Shown one piece after another: positions 33,876 through 44,557 of a stretch of DNA of 64,000 bases. The stretch is from Symbiodinium natans. Its lineage: Eukaryota; Sar; Dinophyceae; Suessiales; Symbiodiniaceae. The translations under genes and the position numbers were made by a program. Below the pieces are notes generated by a model that was given only the letters and a program-made list of their open reading frames with translations, made no database searches and was not told the origin of the DNA. The stretch is taken from NCBI GenBank assembly GCA_905221605.1, contig CAJNDS010002209.1:210164-274163 (forward strand). The letters are read 5' to 3'. Numbering within the stretch: the first letter of the stretch is position 1; each line of letters starts with the position of its first letter.

Positions 33876-34394
33876 CTGCCTTCATGATTGTGCTAGAGTC
33901 TAGAGGCACTCTGAGAAGGTTTTTGCTGTGTCGGTATGGGGGTGCTGCCTGGTGTGTGGGACAAACAGAGCAGGCCCAAGCTGTAGTTCATTGTTTTGGT
34001 GGCAGTGTCGGTGGGTCGGTGGAATCCACAGACGATACCAAAGGAGCCCACACAACAAAGCTTGGAGATGCAGCTCGGGCAAGACCATGACTCCTGACCC
34101 AGAGCCAGCGCGATAATATTGAGCTGGATCGTGCTTTCTCTGGGTCAGGCGTCTTTTTTTTTTTTTATTAATACTTTTGTTGCCAACCAGTGCCTCTTTA
34201 AGTTTAAGAGGCCTTCTGGACTCGGCCTGCCTGTGGGTTTCAGATTCGACCCCGGGCATTGAGAAGCGAGGAGGCAAGAAAAAGACCGAGCCTGCAGCAA
34301 TTCTTAGGATTGGAGTTTGCGACTGATTCTGTGAGCAGAGCGAGCATGAACCAGATCCATTGCTTTAGGTAGGTGGAACAAGCTAATAAAGAAG

Positions 34395-34418
34395 TGTGTA
34401 TATATATATACACATACT
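34395..34418. repeat. GTGTGTATATATATATACAC palindrome
   Basis: Alternating purine-pyrimidine palindrome about 150 bp upstream of gene 4. It could form a hairpin or simply be a microsatellite. Confidence 0.6.
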
Positions 34419-34563
34419 TTTTTATATGTAGCTTTTCCTTTCTCCATCTCTCTCTGTATCTCTCTTTCTCTTTATCTCTCTATCTCTGTGCACATGTGTT
34501 TTTGGAAGACAGTTAGGGCTCAAGTCGTGAAAGATAACCTTTCGCAGCTACTCCGAAGCACCT

Positions 34564-35028
34564 ATGGCGAGTCCAGTGCTGCCGACGGAATCCGAACCCA
34601 TTGCGAAGTTGAAGAGGGGTCTACGAAGGTACTTTGAGGAAGACGAAGAGTTCCGTGTGGACCCCCACCATGCAACTGAGCTGCTGCAATGCCTCAGAGA
34701 CTCCAAGAAACGCTCCCGAGACTTGGAAGCTGAGGGCCGGAGTTTGAGGGCACGGATTGACAGTCTGCAAACACAGCTGGACATGTCCAACAAGGCCAAT
34801 ATAGATGCAGAGCTAGCGATCCAAGAACGAGATCTCGAGCTGGGAACAAAGAACGACCATATCAAGATGCTCCTACAAGAGAGAGATCAGCTCCGGCTCT
34901 GTGTCAAGGGAGCACACGAAGCCTCAGGGAGACTCAAGCAAAGCCTGAAGGATCTCAATGCAGCAATGCAAGCCACAAAGATGGCCACCGAGGACGACAC
35001 TTTTGTGCCATCAGAGTCCGAGGCTTGA
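34564..35028 (+). CDS. 154-aa coiled-coil protein (gene 4)
   Basis: Single frame from ATG 34,564 (context CCTATGGCG) to TGA. Residues 1-45 include an acidic patch (YFEEDEEFRVDPHH). Residues about 45-135 show heptad-like spacing typical of a coiled coil (LRDSKKRSRDLEAEGRSLRA, then LQTQLDMSNK and MLLQERDQLRLC). The tail is acidic (TEDDTFVPSESEA). Oligomerisation or a scaffold role is inferred from the coiled coil; no family is recognised. A CT-rich tract at 34,440-34,490 lies upstream and could be a polypyrimidine signal for splicing onto a leader. It is the last gene before the right end of the element. Confidence 0.7.
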   Translation: MASPVLPTESEPIAKLKRGLRRYFEEDEEFRVDPHHATELLQCLRDSKKRSRDLEAEGRSLRARIDSLQTQLDMSNKANIDAELAIQERDLELGTKNDHIKMLLQERDQLRLCVKGAHEASGRLKQSLKDLNAAMQATKMATEDDTFVPSESEA

Positions 35029-35903
35029 GATGTGGCCACAGCGACTGAGACAGGGTGGCCTGTCTGCTGAAGTTGGAAAGCTCCTGAGTTTGAGTCCCTT
35101 TCACAAGTTGGTTTCTTCCAAGTCGGCTGCTGTGGAGAAAAAAAGAGCGCTTTGCAGTACTGATTCCTCATGAGAAGCCATAAGACATGCTAGGCTGGTC
35201 AGCCTGCCCGAACACTCTAAGCTTCAGCTTGGGTTTAGGGCTAGGCTTCCAGCCAAGCAGCTTGTACAGCTAGGTCTGCTGATTTGGAAACTGTGTCCTT
35301 TCAGGATTAGTAGCTGTGTCACTTTGAAACTCTATGCTGTCTGCGCTACAGTACTTCCAGTCAAAGATGTTTTTTCGAGACTTGGGCTCTGAACCGGCAC
35401 CATTTCGATGGTAACGACAAAGGAGTCGCCACAAATAGATGTCTGCAGTTGTCCGTTTTCATATCTTCCAACTGTCTTTTTAAAAGATTATCCCAGATTC
35501 GATTTTCGGGTTTAGGGGCTCGACTGCAAGGTTTTACAGTTTAGAGTTTGGGGGCATCGGTCGTATACTTCGAGAAGCAGCTTTCAATCAAAATGTGCTG
35601 CAAGCAGCTGTTCTTTTACAGGCACTGTTTGTAATGTCAAAAATGTAAGTTGAAATAGGTGTTTTCTTCATGTGTTTGTTGCCCTCTTGAAGAAAAGGAG
35701 CTTTGAAACCCGTTTCCCATGCAAAACATCATGCTGATTTCGTCCTGGTTTCTTTCGCTTTAAACACAACAACACACGAAACAACACCAAGTAACAATTT
35801 CATATGTCAATGGCAACATGTTTTTGAGGGAATCAAACAGCTAAAACAACAATGAACAATAACCAACAGCAAAAATTGGCAGGGGCCCGGCAAACCCTTT
35901 GGA
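35029..35903. other. Noncoding right end of the 11.9 kb element
   Basis: No open frame of note. The sequence is AT-richer than the genes, with runs such as AACAACACACGAAACAAC near 35,765-35,790. The last 70 bp before the right inverted repeat contain (AACA)-like imperfect repeats. Confidence 0.5.
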
Positions 35904-35951
35904 CACCCAAGTGGTTTTGGCCACCAAGTGGTCCGCGCCAGTTGGCCCCTC
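35904..35951 (-). repeat. Right terminal inverted repeat of the 11.9 kb element
   Basis: This arm pairs with 24,019-24,066. On the plus strand it ends GCCAGTTGGCCCCTC, then CA, then telomere repeat. The core CCAAGTGG occurs twice about 18 bp apart (35,907 and 35,925), which could be a protein-binding sub-repeat. Confidence 0.7.
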
Positions 35952-36011
35952 CAATAGGGTTTAGGGTTCAGGGTTCAGGGTTCAGGGTTCAGGAGTTTGG
36001 GGGTTTAGGAG

Positions 36012-36121
36012 CTTGGGGTTGAGGATGTTCCCCCTTTTGCTAGCAGTCCCTAAGAGGGATTATAGTACTCCCCATGATACTCCCTGCTAAGGAGTGCGAG
36101 TATAAGGGAGGACATCCCAAG
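36012..36121 (+). mobile_element. Family B element B2
   Basis: Ends GATGTTCCCCCTTTTGC and GTATAAGGGAGGACATCC, with the CAGTCCCTAAGAGG stem. A seven-base stretch (GTTGAGG, telomere-like) splits the left end compared with other copies. Confidence 0.75.
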
Positions 36122-36325
36122 TGTAGGGTCCTAAAACACCTAAAATCATCGCCATTTTGACAACGCCCCTAAACCGCCAACACCTGAAACCCCAACCTGT
36201 GTGACTGGTTCTGGGGTCGTGCTCGTATAGGGTTTGGCGGCAACCGCACAGCGGGATTGGCTGAACTAGGACCTTGGGGTTTTAGGGGTTGAGTCGAGCT
36301 GGTTTTGTTATAGTATGCCAGCATG

Positions 36326-36375
36326 GCCTAAAAGCCCCTTATACTAACAGTCCTTAGTAGGGATTGTAATACGTC
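36326..36375 (+). mobile_element. Family B half-element B3
   Basis: CTTATACTAACAGTCCTTAG and GGGATTGTAATA match the left half of family B. The right half is missing and telomere-derived sequence follows. Confidence 0.6.
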
Positions 36376-36796
36376 AGTCCCTAAACCCTGAACCACACTG
36401 AACCCCTAAACCCTACTCCCCTAACCCTATAAAGTAAACCCTAAACCGCTAAACCCCCAAACCCGGAAACCCATAAACCATAAACCCCTAAACCTCTAAT
36501 GAACCCCCAAAACCCTAAACCCCTAAACCCTGAAACCCTAAACTAAACCCCTGAGCCCGAAGCCCGGATTCCCGGCCTGCAGTGGGAGCCGATCCCGAGA
36601 TTGCACGGCAATGATGCGTCCGACGTCGCCTGCCCCCAACCAGGGTGGGCGACTAGGCCTTAAAATTCCCAACCCTTTAAACCCTAAACCCTAAACCCTA
36701 AACCCTAAACCCTGCAAAGGGCCGTTTAAGGGATTGTAGGGTATACTCGCCCATCCTGGAAGGGCGATCTTCTAGGGACTAACGGAGGGACTCTTG

Positions 36797-36906
36797 GGGT
36801 TTAGGGTTTAGGGTTTAGGGTTAGGGTTTAGGGTTTAGGGTTTAGGGTTTAGGGTTTAGGGTTTAGGGTTTAGGGTTTAGGGTTTAGGGTTTAGGGTTTA
36901 GGGTGT
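36797..36906 (+). repeat. TTTAGGG array
   Basis: About 15 units with one TTAGGG. Confidence 0.95.
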
Positions 36907-37919
36907 AGGACTTAGGGTTCATAGGGTTAAGGATTTGTGGGGATATTGGGTTTAGGGGTTACGGTGTAGAGTTTAGGGCTTAGGGTTCAGGAGTTTAGGG
37001 GTTGTTTGGGGTCGGGGTTTGGGTTCAGGGTTTGGGGTTTAAGGTTGCAAGGGACCCTACTCAACTCCTTGACACCGAAATCTCCCCCCCCCCCCTCCTC
37101 TCAAACCCTAAATCCTAAATCCGAAATCCTAAAACCCTAAACCCTAAACCCTAAGCCCTAAAACCCTAAACCCTGAACCCTTAACCCAAACAACCATGCA
37201 CCTGGGCGTAGTGGGCCCCCCGAGGCATCAGCCTCGCCCTCAAAGAGGCGACTGAGAACCTCGCGCGAGCGCAGGGGTTGAGACTCCGGCTGTAGGGTTT
37301 GGGGTTTGGGGTTTGGGGTTTGGGGTTTGGGGTTTAGGGTTTGGAGTTTAAGGCGAAGCTGGGACCCTATTCACCTACAGTTTTAAGAGTTGTACCTACG
37401 AACTAGGAGGTACTTACTACCAATCTGTAGGCAAAGAGGGTTGCAGGTAGGGTTTCTGCAGGGCGTAGGGTACATAGGGGACTTAGGGGTCAAATGGTTC
37501 GGTTTCCGGAGTGTATGTTGTGTTTTTTTTGTTGGGGGCAGGGGGGGGGTGGGGATTTTGGGGTGTAGGAATTGAAGGCGAGAAAAAGTTTCTAGAATCA
37601 GAACCAACGAGCATGGGACAGACATATTGACCTGAACCCCACACTACTAAACCCTCGGACCTAAACCACTTAACTCGAAACAACCTCCAATCTCCAAACC
37701 CTAACCCCGAAACCCTAAACCCTAAACCCTAAATTGCCCTGAACCCTGAACCCGAGGTCTGAGAGCGCGGCCACCGTGTCCCCGACAACGGGCTCCCAGG
37801 TCTGCATAGAAGGCAAAGGGCAATCGGCTTAGGGTTTAGGGTTTAGGGTTTAGGGTCTTGGGTTTAGGGTGTAGGGTTTAGGGTTTTAGGGTTGGACTTC
37901 CCTAAACCTTCTGATGGGT

Positions 37920-38600
37920 CTGGGCTTGATAGGATGTAGTTGACTTGGCTGGAACCAAAGCTCGAAACTCGACTAGCTACAGCCTGATTGACACACCTTC
38001 CTTCATCTTGAAGTAGAGTACATTTTGCTTAATTAAGAACCCAACAAACATAAAAAAGTACTTTTCAACGAAGAACACAAGAAACAAGAATAATCTCTAT
38101 TTTCCCCTGCTGAGGAAGACTATATTGCCTTTTTTGGGTGGGAGGGTTCTTAAGCACATGGCAGTGCATTGCGGAAGAGAGGTCTGCTGCATCACTTGCC
38201 CCTTCTTTCGTCGACCGTCCAGGTGTTCAAGTAGGCGCGCGCCTCCGCAAACTTCTTGCCGTCGGCGGACTTGAGGAGTGTACTTCCCGACCCCCGTCTT
38301 CTGAAGGCCTGCCGCGACGTCTCCATATCCTCCTTCCAACAAGGCAAAGCCCTGCCGCGCACGATACTCGGAGCAGCCTTCGTCCAGGGCAGTTCTCTGG
38401 TGCCTCTGGTGGCGATCCTTCTCGGGCAAGTTGCCAGTAAAGCAACAAGGAGGGCTTCCAAAGCGTCTTTTGCCGGTGGTGGGGGGGGGGAAACCGGGGA
38501 AACCTTCCTTTAGGGCTTAAGCTTTCCAAGCGGTCGCCCGTCCCACATTGGGGAAACCTTGCCTCGGGCCTCTTCATGGCAATGCCCCTGCGGCTCAACC
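37920..38600 (-). pseudogene. Gene-like unique segment with overlapping minus frames
   Basis: This unique block of about 650 bp lies between telomeric arrays. Two minus-strand frames are open over the same interval: 38,461-38,192, ending KFAEARAYLNTWTVDERRGK, and 38,429-38,097, containing QGFALLEGGYGDVAAGLQ. Both look more protein-like than the rest of the flank, and I cannot choose between them. The first could be a terminal exon. No family is recognised. Confidence 0.25.
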
Positions 38601-38633
38601 TGACCTAACCCTAAACCTTCCCAAGCCCTGCTA

Positions 38634-38724
38634 AACCCTAAACCCTAAACCCTAAACCCTAAACCCTAAACCCTAAACCCTAAACCGAAACCCTAAACCC
38701 TAAACCCTAAACCCTAAACCCTAC
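38634..38724 (-). repeat. CCCTAAA array
   Basis: About 12 units with one CCGAAA interruption. Confidence 0.95.
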
Positions 38725-39126
38725 CTGAGCCTTGAGCCCTGCACTCTAAACCCAAAACCCAAAACCCAAAACCCAAAACCTTAAACCCTGAACCACGTAG
38801 AGGGTTTTGGGGGCTTTACAGGGTCTTTCAGAAAGTAAGAGTTTACGGATTCAGGCTAAGGAGCGTGCTTGTTTTGTGGTTTAGGGTTTGGGGATTTCGG
38901 GTTCAGTTTTAGGGTTTCGGGCGAGATGTAGCCTCGGGAGGCTCAGGCAGGACCAGGGCGCTGGCGACCTCCGGCGGCACCTGCGACAGGCGCATGCGCA
39001 AGCCAACATTGCCCTCAGCCCTGAGCCCTGAACCCTAAACCTTGAACCCTAAACCCTAAGCCCTAAACCCTAAACCCTGAGCCCTAAGCCCTATAAATCT
39101 TAAGCCCTAAAGAGGTATATCCCACT

Positions 39127-39246
39127 ACTCGGAGGTTCATGGGTACTTCTAAGTCGGGTTATGGGTGTCCCCAAAAAATGTTCTGACCATAGCTGCCCTA
39201 GTTATAGCTGATAACTGTACTTGTAAGTACCCATGAACCTCCAAGT
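39127..39246 (+). mobile_element. Family A element A4
   Basis: Ends ACTCGGAGGTTCATGGGTAC and GTACCCATGAACCTCCAAGT. It has an interior of about 80 bp with TAGTTATAGC-like palindromic pieces. Confidence 0.8.
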
Positions 39247-39715
39247 AACCCCTACAGGTCTACTGACTAGTGCTTTGGGTTGCGTGCGCTTTCGCTAGGC
39301 CCCGAACCTTTAAGCCCTTGAGGCCCTACACGCTCTATCACCTGGACCGAACACCCCGAAAGCCCAAACCGGAAGACCCGAAAACCTAAAAGCCCTAAGC
39401 CATACAGCCTAAACACCCGAAACAAATCCTTGAGACCCTTAAGCCCCAAACCCTAAAGACCTAGAGCCCTAAACTCTACAGCCCCGCCGCCCTTAAAGCC
39501 CTGAACGCTGCAAAATCACCCTAAGCCCCGAAGTCCGAAAGCAAAGAAAACGACCTAAACCCTAACACCCGAAAGCCTTAAACCCTCAAAAACAGGAGAA
39601 GCGACTCACCTGCCACGAATTAACTTCCATGGGTGAGTAGTGTATAGGGCTTTTTTCGGAATGAAGCCCACAGAACGACTAAACTTCTCCCCAATCCCTA
39701 AATTAAACCCCAAAC

Positions 39716-39791
39716 CCTTAACCCTAAACCCTAAACCCTAAACCCTAAACCCTACACCCTACACCCTAAACCCTAAACCCTAAACCCTAAA
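39716..39791 (-). repeat. CCCTAAA array
   Basis: About ten units with two CCCTACA variants. Confidence 0.95.
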
Positions 39792-39866
39792 TGCAGCTCC
39801 TAGCCTCCGCCGAACTCCGCGCCGCGGCGGAGATGGGAGAGGCTGCCTGCGCCGTCCGAGACACGC

Positions 39867-40045
39867 ACCCTATAAGGGTCCATGTGCAGGGGTTTGGGGT
39901 TTAGGGTTTGGGGTTTAGGGTTTAGGGTTTGGGGTTTAGGGTTTAGGGTTTGGGGTTTAGGGTTTGGGGTTTGGGGCTTATAGGGTTTAGGGTTTGGGGT
40001 TTTGGGTGGGCCCTAAAGTTGCTACATAGGAACCCCTTTGCTGTA
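39867..40045 (+). mobile_element. Family F element F4, split by TTTGGGG/TTTAGGG block
   Basis: ACCCTATAAGGGTCCATGTG is followed by a telomere-like block (39,889-40,005), then GGGCCCTAAAGTTGCTACAT and AGGAACCCCTTT, which match the family F middle. The right end is unclear. Confidence 0.55.
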
Positions 40046-40542
40046 GAGGTTTAGGGTTTTTGCGGGCATAAAGAAGTGTAGGGAGTTGGGGTTCCAGGGA
40101 TTCTAGGGCTCTCAGACTTCAGGTCCTTCGAGATTTGCGGATTAAGCGATGGAGGGGTGTTAGGGTGTTTGTGCTTCAGATGAAGAGGTTCAGGGATGTA
40201 CGTAGGCCTGAGGGTTTTTAGGGTTCATGCGGGATGCTCTGGTACTTGAAACGCGAAACATCTCAGGCAACAGTTTCACCTGCCGGAGCTCGTTGCCCAA
40301 ACCCTAAACCCTAAACCCTAAACCCTAAACCCTAAACCCTAAACCCCTAAACCCCTAAACGGGCGCAGGTTCTCGGCAAGGGTCCGCTTTCTGGCGCAGG
40401 TGCAGAGTGAGCGTCCACTGTGCCCCGGAAAGCGGCGCCCCCAGAAGCTGCTGGTCAGCCACCTAAATAGCTCGCCGCCAACCAAAAGTCTCGTTCCAGT
40501 TCCTGCACCGTCCCGGAGAACCGAGCTCCCACGGTTCAGGGT

Positions 40543-40627
40543 TTAGGGGTTCTAGGGTTTAGGGTTTAGGGTTTAGGGTTTAGGGTTTAGGGTTTAGGGT
40601 TTAGGGTTTAGGGTTTAGGGTTTAGGG
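40543..40627 (+). repeat. TTTAGGG array
   Basis: About 12 perfect units. Confidence 0.95.
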
Positions 40628-41370
40628 CATCAGGCTTCCCAACTGGCACGTCCTCAACACCAGGAAGACATGCCCGACATTGCGTACCAAGAAGTCTCCT
40701 TGGCGACGCTGCTCCACCAGACCACTGATCACTCGCTCAATTCTTTTTCTTCCGAGGTAACCCTCAAGCCTAGGAGCCCCCCCGAACCCAACACCCCCAA
40801 ACACGAACTACACAGCTGTTGACCAAAACCAGTCGCCAGCAAACCCTAAACCCTAAACACTAAACCCTGAACCCTGAACCCTAAACCCTAAACCCTGTAA
40901 CCCCTAACCCCGCTCTGAATCCGTGTGCCGCGCCGGAGAAGCTTCCGGCTCCACCTCTGCACCTCGGACGTCGGGATAAGGTGTTCAGGGCTTTCGGAAG
41001 CTTAGAGTTCTGGGTTCAGGGTTTAGGGTTTCGGGTTTAGGGTTCAGGGTTTAGGCCCTAGGGTGTGGGTTTAGGGAAAAATTAGGGTTCAAGTGAGGCT
41101 TAGAAGCTCAGAATCGTTTGGGGGGGCTGGGCTGTGTAGGGTTGCTGTCGAGAGCTCAAACTTCAGGGCTCATAGTTTAACACTTACAGCCCCCCCCCCC
41201 CCCCACCCATGCCCAGGCCAGCGCGCCCGAAATCCTGAATTTGCACACCTGAAGCGCCGCAGCTTTGGGGTTTGGAGCCCTTCAACATCTTTGCACGGCT
41301 GTCAACTGCACCCTTGCCCTGCGCTAGATCAATGATGCCTTCTCCTAAACCCGAAACCCTAAACCCTAAA

Positions 41371-41423
41371 CCCTAAACAACACTGGCAGAACCCTAAACC
41401 TAAACCCTAAACAACACTGGCAG
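41371..41423 (-). repeat. Telomeric insert flanked by a 19-bp direct repeat
   Basis: CCCTAAACAACACTGGCAG occurs at 41,371-41,389 and again at 41,405-41,423, with only AACCCTAAACCTAAA between. Confidence 0.9.
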
Positions 41424-41753
41424 CCGTGGGACAACATCCAGATTCCCACTACTCCGACACGTGCTGGAACCAGTGGGGCCTTCTGTGGCCTAAACCCCGA
41501 ACATCCCAAACCCTAAACCCTTAACCCTACATCCCTACACCCTACAATCCTCAACCCTAACCCCCAAACCCTAAACACCAAACCCTGAACCCTAGACCCC
41601 AAACCCCCGACGCCGCTCTTGGCGCAATTGAGGCCCCGACGTTCCGGCACTTCCTCCAGCTGGGCCGTGCCGTCGTCCGACAGGCGCAGGCACAGCGCGA
41701 AGCTTTGTGCGCCCTTTGGGGCCCTGCGGTCGATGAGGGTATTGGGTTCAGGG

Positions 41754-41893
41754 TTTAGGGGGTTTAGGGGGTTTAGGGTTTATAGGGTTTATAGGGTTTA
41801 TAGGGTTTATAGGATTTATAGGGTTTATAGGGTTAATAGGGTTTATAGGGTTTATAGGGTTTATAGGGTTTATGGGGTTTAGGGTTTAGGGTT
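41754..41893 (+). repeat. Nonamer TTTATAGGG variant array
   Basis: About 13 TTTATAGGG units flanked by ordinary TTTAGGG. Confidence 0.95.
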
Positions 41894-42667
41894 CAGGATT
41901 TATAGGGTTATAGGGGTATTAGGGTTGAAAAGGACTGATGGGGCATTATATCAAGGGCTTGGGGATTTAGGGGCTTGAGCTCCAGAGCTCCAGGTTCTTG
42001 CTTTCACCAGTTTCAGGGGTTACAACTCCTAGCGGGGCTTCATAAGCTAGAGGCTTTATACATGAGCGGTTTAGGGGGGTTCAAAGGGGTCCGTAAGATC
42101 CTAAGCCCTGAGCCCTAAACCCCAAACGAGTCCAGTGTGTTCGTGGGCGGGGCGGGGGGGTGGGGGGGGGTACTACCATCCCTGAAAGGACTTCTAGCCC
42201 CGTAAACCCCCCCCACCAAGCTCCAAACCCTAAACCCCTTAACCGAAACCAAAAACCCTTACTCTCCATAACCCTAAACCCTAAACCCAGAACCCGAAAC
42301 CCTAAACCCTGAACCCCAAAAACTCCCAAAAAAAGAAAAAACAAAACCGAAACCCATGGCCTCACCAGCCGCCAAAGGCCCGGCCGGAAGCTCCGGACAC
42401 GTTGAGCCGGGGTCGGCCAGGCAAGGGCCCGCCACCGGGCCTTCAACAACAAAAAGCGATGAACTGCTAGGGTTTAGGGTTTAGGGTTCAGGGTTTAGGG
42501 TTTAGGGGTTACGGATATACTATGAACATCCGAGTCAAGTATGGATTTGATGGGATTCCCATGAGGAAATAGGCAGTTCCTAAATATCCCCCTTTTTTCC
42601 AAGCCCAAGACACCTGCAAGACTGCGCATGCTTGGTGTAGGGTGTAGGGTTTAGGGTTTAGGGTTTA

Positions 42668-42787
42668 CAGGGTGGGGCCCCCTTACTATACTAACTGTAG
42701 TTAAGGGACTTATAACCTAACTTAGGGTCCTTATAACCCAATTTAGGGCCCTTATAACTCTACTGATAACTAGGGGGCCCCACCCTG
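42668..42787 (-). mobile_element. Family D short inverted-repeat element, copy 2
   Basis: A 120-bp inverted copy of 5,352-5,471, 119 of 120 bases identical. It sits in a telomere repeat: the flanks read GGGTTTA and TAGGG, so removing the element and one TA restores TTTAGGG. Confidence 0.9.
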
Positions 42788-43620
42788 TAGGGATTAGGGG
42801 ACATTGTTGCATGGTGTGCCTTTCTCCAGCCCTCACGCGGGGGTCGCTCGCTTTGTAATCCCAACCCCGCTCTTCCCATACTACTCCCTTGACCACGAAA
42901 CCCTAAACCCCAAAGCCTAAACCCCAAAACCTAAACCCTAAAACCCTAAAACCCTAAAACCCTAAACCCTAAACCCCAAAGCCTAAACCGTAAACCCTAA
43001 ACCCCAAACCCTAAACCCTAAACCCTACACCCTGAACCCCCTAGCCATTCACAGCGACTTCATAGGGAGCCCTGGAGGTGTCCTTTTCGCCCAAAGTGTC
43101 AACAGAAAGGGCCTGGATGGCTGGGTTTAGGGTTTAGGGTTTAGGGTTTAGGGTGTAGGGTTTAGGGTTTAGGGTTTACGGTTTAGGGTTTGGGGTTTAG
43201 GGTTTGGGGTTTGGGGTTTTAGGGTTTGGGCTTTGGGGCTTAGGGTTTAGGGTTTTGGTGTTTGGGGTTTAGGGTCTTTCGGGTTTGACCATAGACCTCG
43301 TGGAGCGGACGTAGCTGCAGCCAAACGCGATCCGCCTGGCGCTCCCGATGCTGATCGAGGGCGCTTCTGGAGAGCCCAATGCAGATACCCCTTAGTTAAG
43401 GAAGATGCCCCAAACCCTAAACCCTAAACGGCTTTGGGCCGCTGGGCTCTGTGAATTCCTATAGCCATTCCAAGCCACCGACAAGAATGCCCATGCTTGT
43501 GGGTTTAGGGTTTCGGGTTTAGGGTTTAAGCACTCTAAGCTGGGGCGGGTAAGGGTTGAGTGCACCGACAACCTCCAGAATACTTGTAAGATGTAATGGC
43601 AGGAAGGATGATAACTGGGT

Positions 43621-43750
43621 ACCTGGAGGTTCATGAGTACTTATAACCCCGATTTTATTTCTACTTATAACCTGCTTAGAGGACTTAGGAGACTTCGGGG
43701 GCTTATAAGTACAGTTACAGTTGGGGTTAAAAGTACCCTGAACCTCCAAG
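43621..43750 (+). mobile_element. Family A element A5
   Basis: Ends ACCTGGAGGTTCATGAGTAC and GTACCCTGAACCTCCAAG. The interior resembles A1 (GGACTTAGGAGACTT, GGGGCTTATAAGTAC). Confidence 0.8.
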
Positions 43751-44015
43751 GAGGAACGGTACTAATGTCAATACTGGTAGGAGTGGTAATAACCATCATT
43801 CTAGCAATGCTAGACGTCATCGGAATGATTGACATACTAGCGGTGGCAGTAACACTAGGAATTCTAGTCGGATAACAAAAGTCATAAACAGACATTATTT
43901 GGGGGTTTGTGATAGTGAGATTTCCCACCGTTCCGGGCGTTGGGTCACCTCCCCCCCAAGTGTCCGTGAACTGCTCAGCAGAAGAGTCAAGAAGCTATTG
44001 AACAGTGCTTAAGGT

Positions 44016-44180
44016 TTAGGATTGCTTGCGCAGATCGAGTGCGCGATACTTCGAGTCCGCGAACTCAAGCTCAAGATATCCAAGTCCGAAGACCTCGACC
44101 TCTTTAGTTCTAAGAACCGAGAAAGGCCAATGTCCCACAAGTGCAGCATGTACCTTGAATTCTGGCAGGGAGACATTCCT
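44016..44180 (-). pseudogene. Unidentified minus-strand coding remnant
   Basis: The minus frame reads LVRNVSLPEFKVHAAL, then VGHWPFSVLRTKEVEVFG and LGYLELEFADSKYRALDL. This is plausible protein sequence, but no family is recognised. Its upstream side runs into a partial family C element, so it is truncated. Confidence 0.25.
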
Positions 44181-44349
44181 AACTAAAAGGGGTGCTGAGC
44201 TCTCTGGGACTCTGGAATCTAGACCCAAGAGTAACCTAAGAAATAGAAAGGGCACCCTTCTTGGCTCACAGAGGCTTATAAGGGAGCCTAAACCCTCAAC
44301 AAATGGAATCAGGGCCTACTCTGGGCCCTACAAATCCTGGTCTCGTTGG

Positions 44350-44419
44350 CTTGGTAGCCCAGTAGCCATATTACTATAATAAGGGTAGCTTTTTTGGTGG
44401 GTACCACTGGTCTACCAAG
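44350..44419 (+). mobile_element. Family C element C4, short
   Basis: Ends CTTGGTAGCCCAGTAGCC and GGTACCACTGGTCTACCAAG; only 70 bp. A further partial copy of the interior lies at about 44,246-44,295. Confidence 0.8.
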
Positions 44420-44437
44420 TTAGGCTTCAGGGTTTGT

Positions 44438-44557
44438 ACTTGGAGGTTCAGGTACTTATAACCCCAATACTTATAAGCCCCCTACGTCCCCTAAGTCCTC
44501 TAAGTAGGCTATCAGTAGTCTTATACTGGGGGTATATGTACCCATGAACCTCCAAGT
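44438..44557 (+). mobile_element. Family A element A6
   Basis: Ends ACTTGGAGGTTCAGGTAC and GTACCCATGAACCTCCAAGT. The interior CTTATAAGCCCCCTACGTCC is close to A1. It lies 18 bp from family C element C4. Confidence 0.85.

Larger units (their letters stand above)
24019..35951 (+). mobile_element. 11.9 kb multigene element with terminal inverted repeats
   Basis: Reading 24,019-24,066 forward and 35,951-35,904 as reverse complement gives an alignment with 41 of 48 matches. It includes a perfect 16-mer, GGACCACTTGGTGGCC. The dinucleotide CA lies immediately outside both ends, a possible 2-bp target duplication, and telomere repeat lies just beyond on both sides. Inside are four plus-strand genes with introns, a 207-bp tandem duplication, a minisatellite of about 100 bp period, one internal telomeric array and a broken duplicate of the largest gene. 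Base composition and coding density change sharply at both edges. No DDE transposase, integrase, polymerase or tyrosine recombinase motif was recognised, so assignment to a known superfamily (for example Maverick/Polinton) is not supported. It could also be an ordinary gene cluster bounded by an unrelated inverted repeat. The paired ends are seen; mobility is inferred. Confidence 0.6.

Noticed and set aside
34510..34525. GGGCTCAAG upstream of gene 4 resembles the end of the dinoflagellate spliced leader.
   Set aside because: Only the last eight or so bases match. A match this short is expected by chance in a window this size, and the diagnostic upstream part is absent.
24019..35951. Assignment of the element to Maverick/Polinton or another viral-derived family.
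   Set aside because: No family B polymerase, retroviral-type integrase, adenain-type protease, packaging ATPase or capsid motif was seen in any of the four products.
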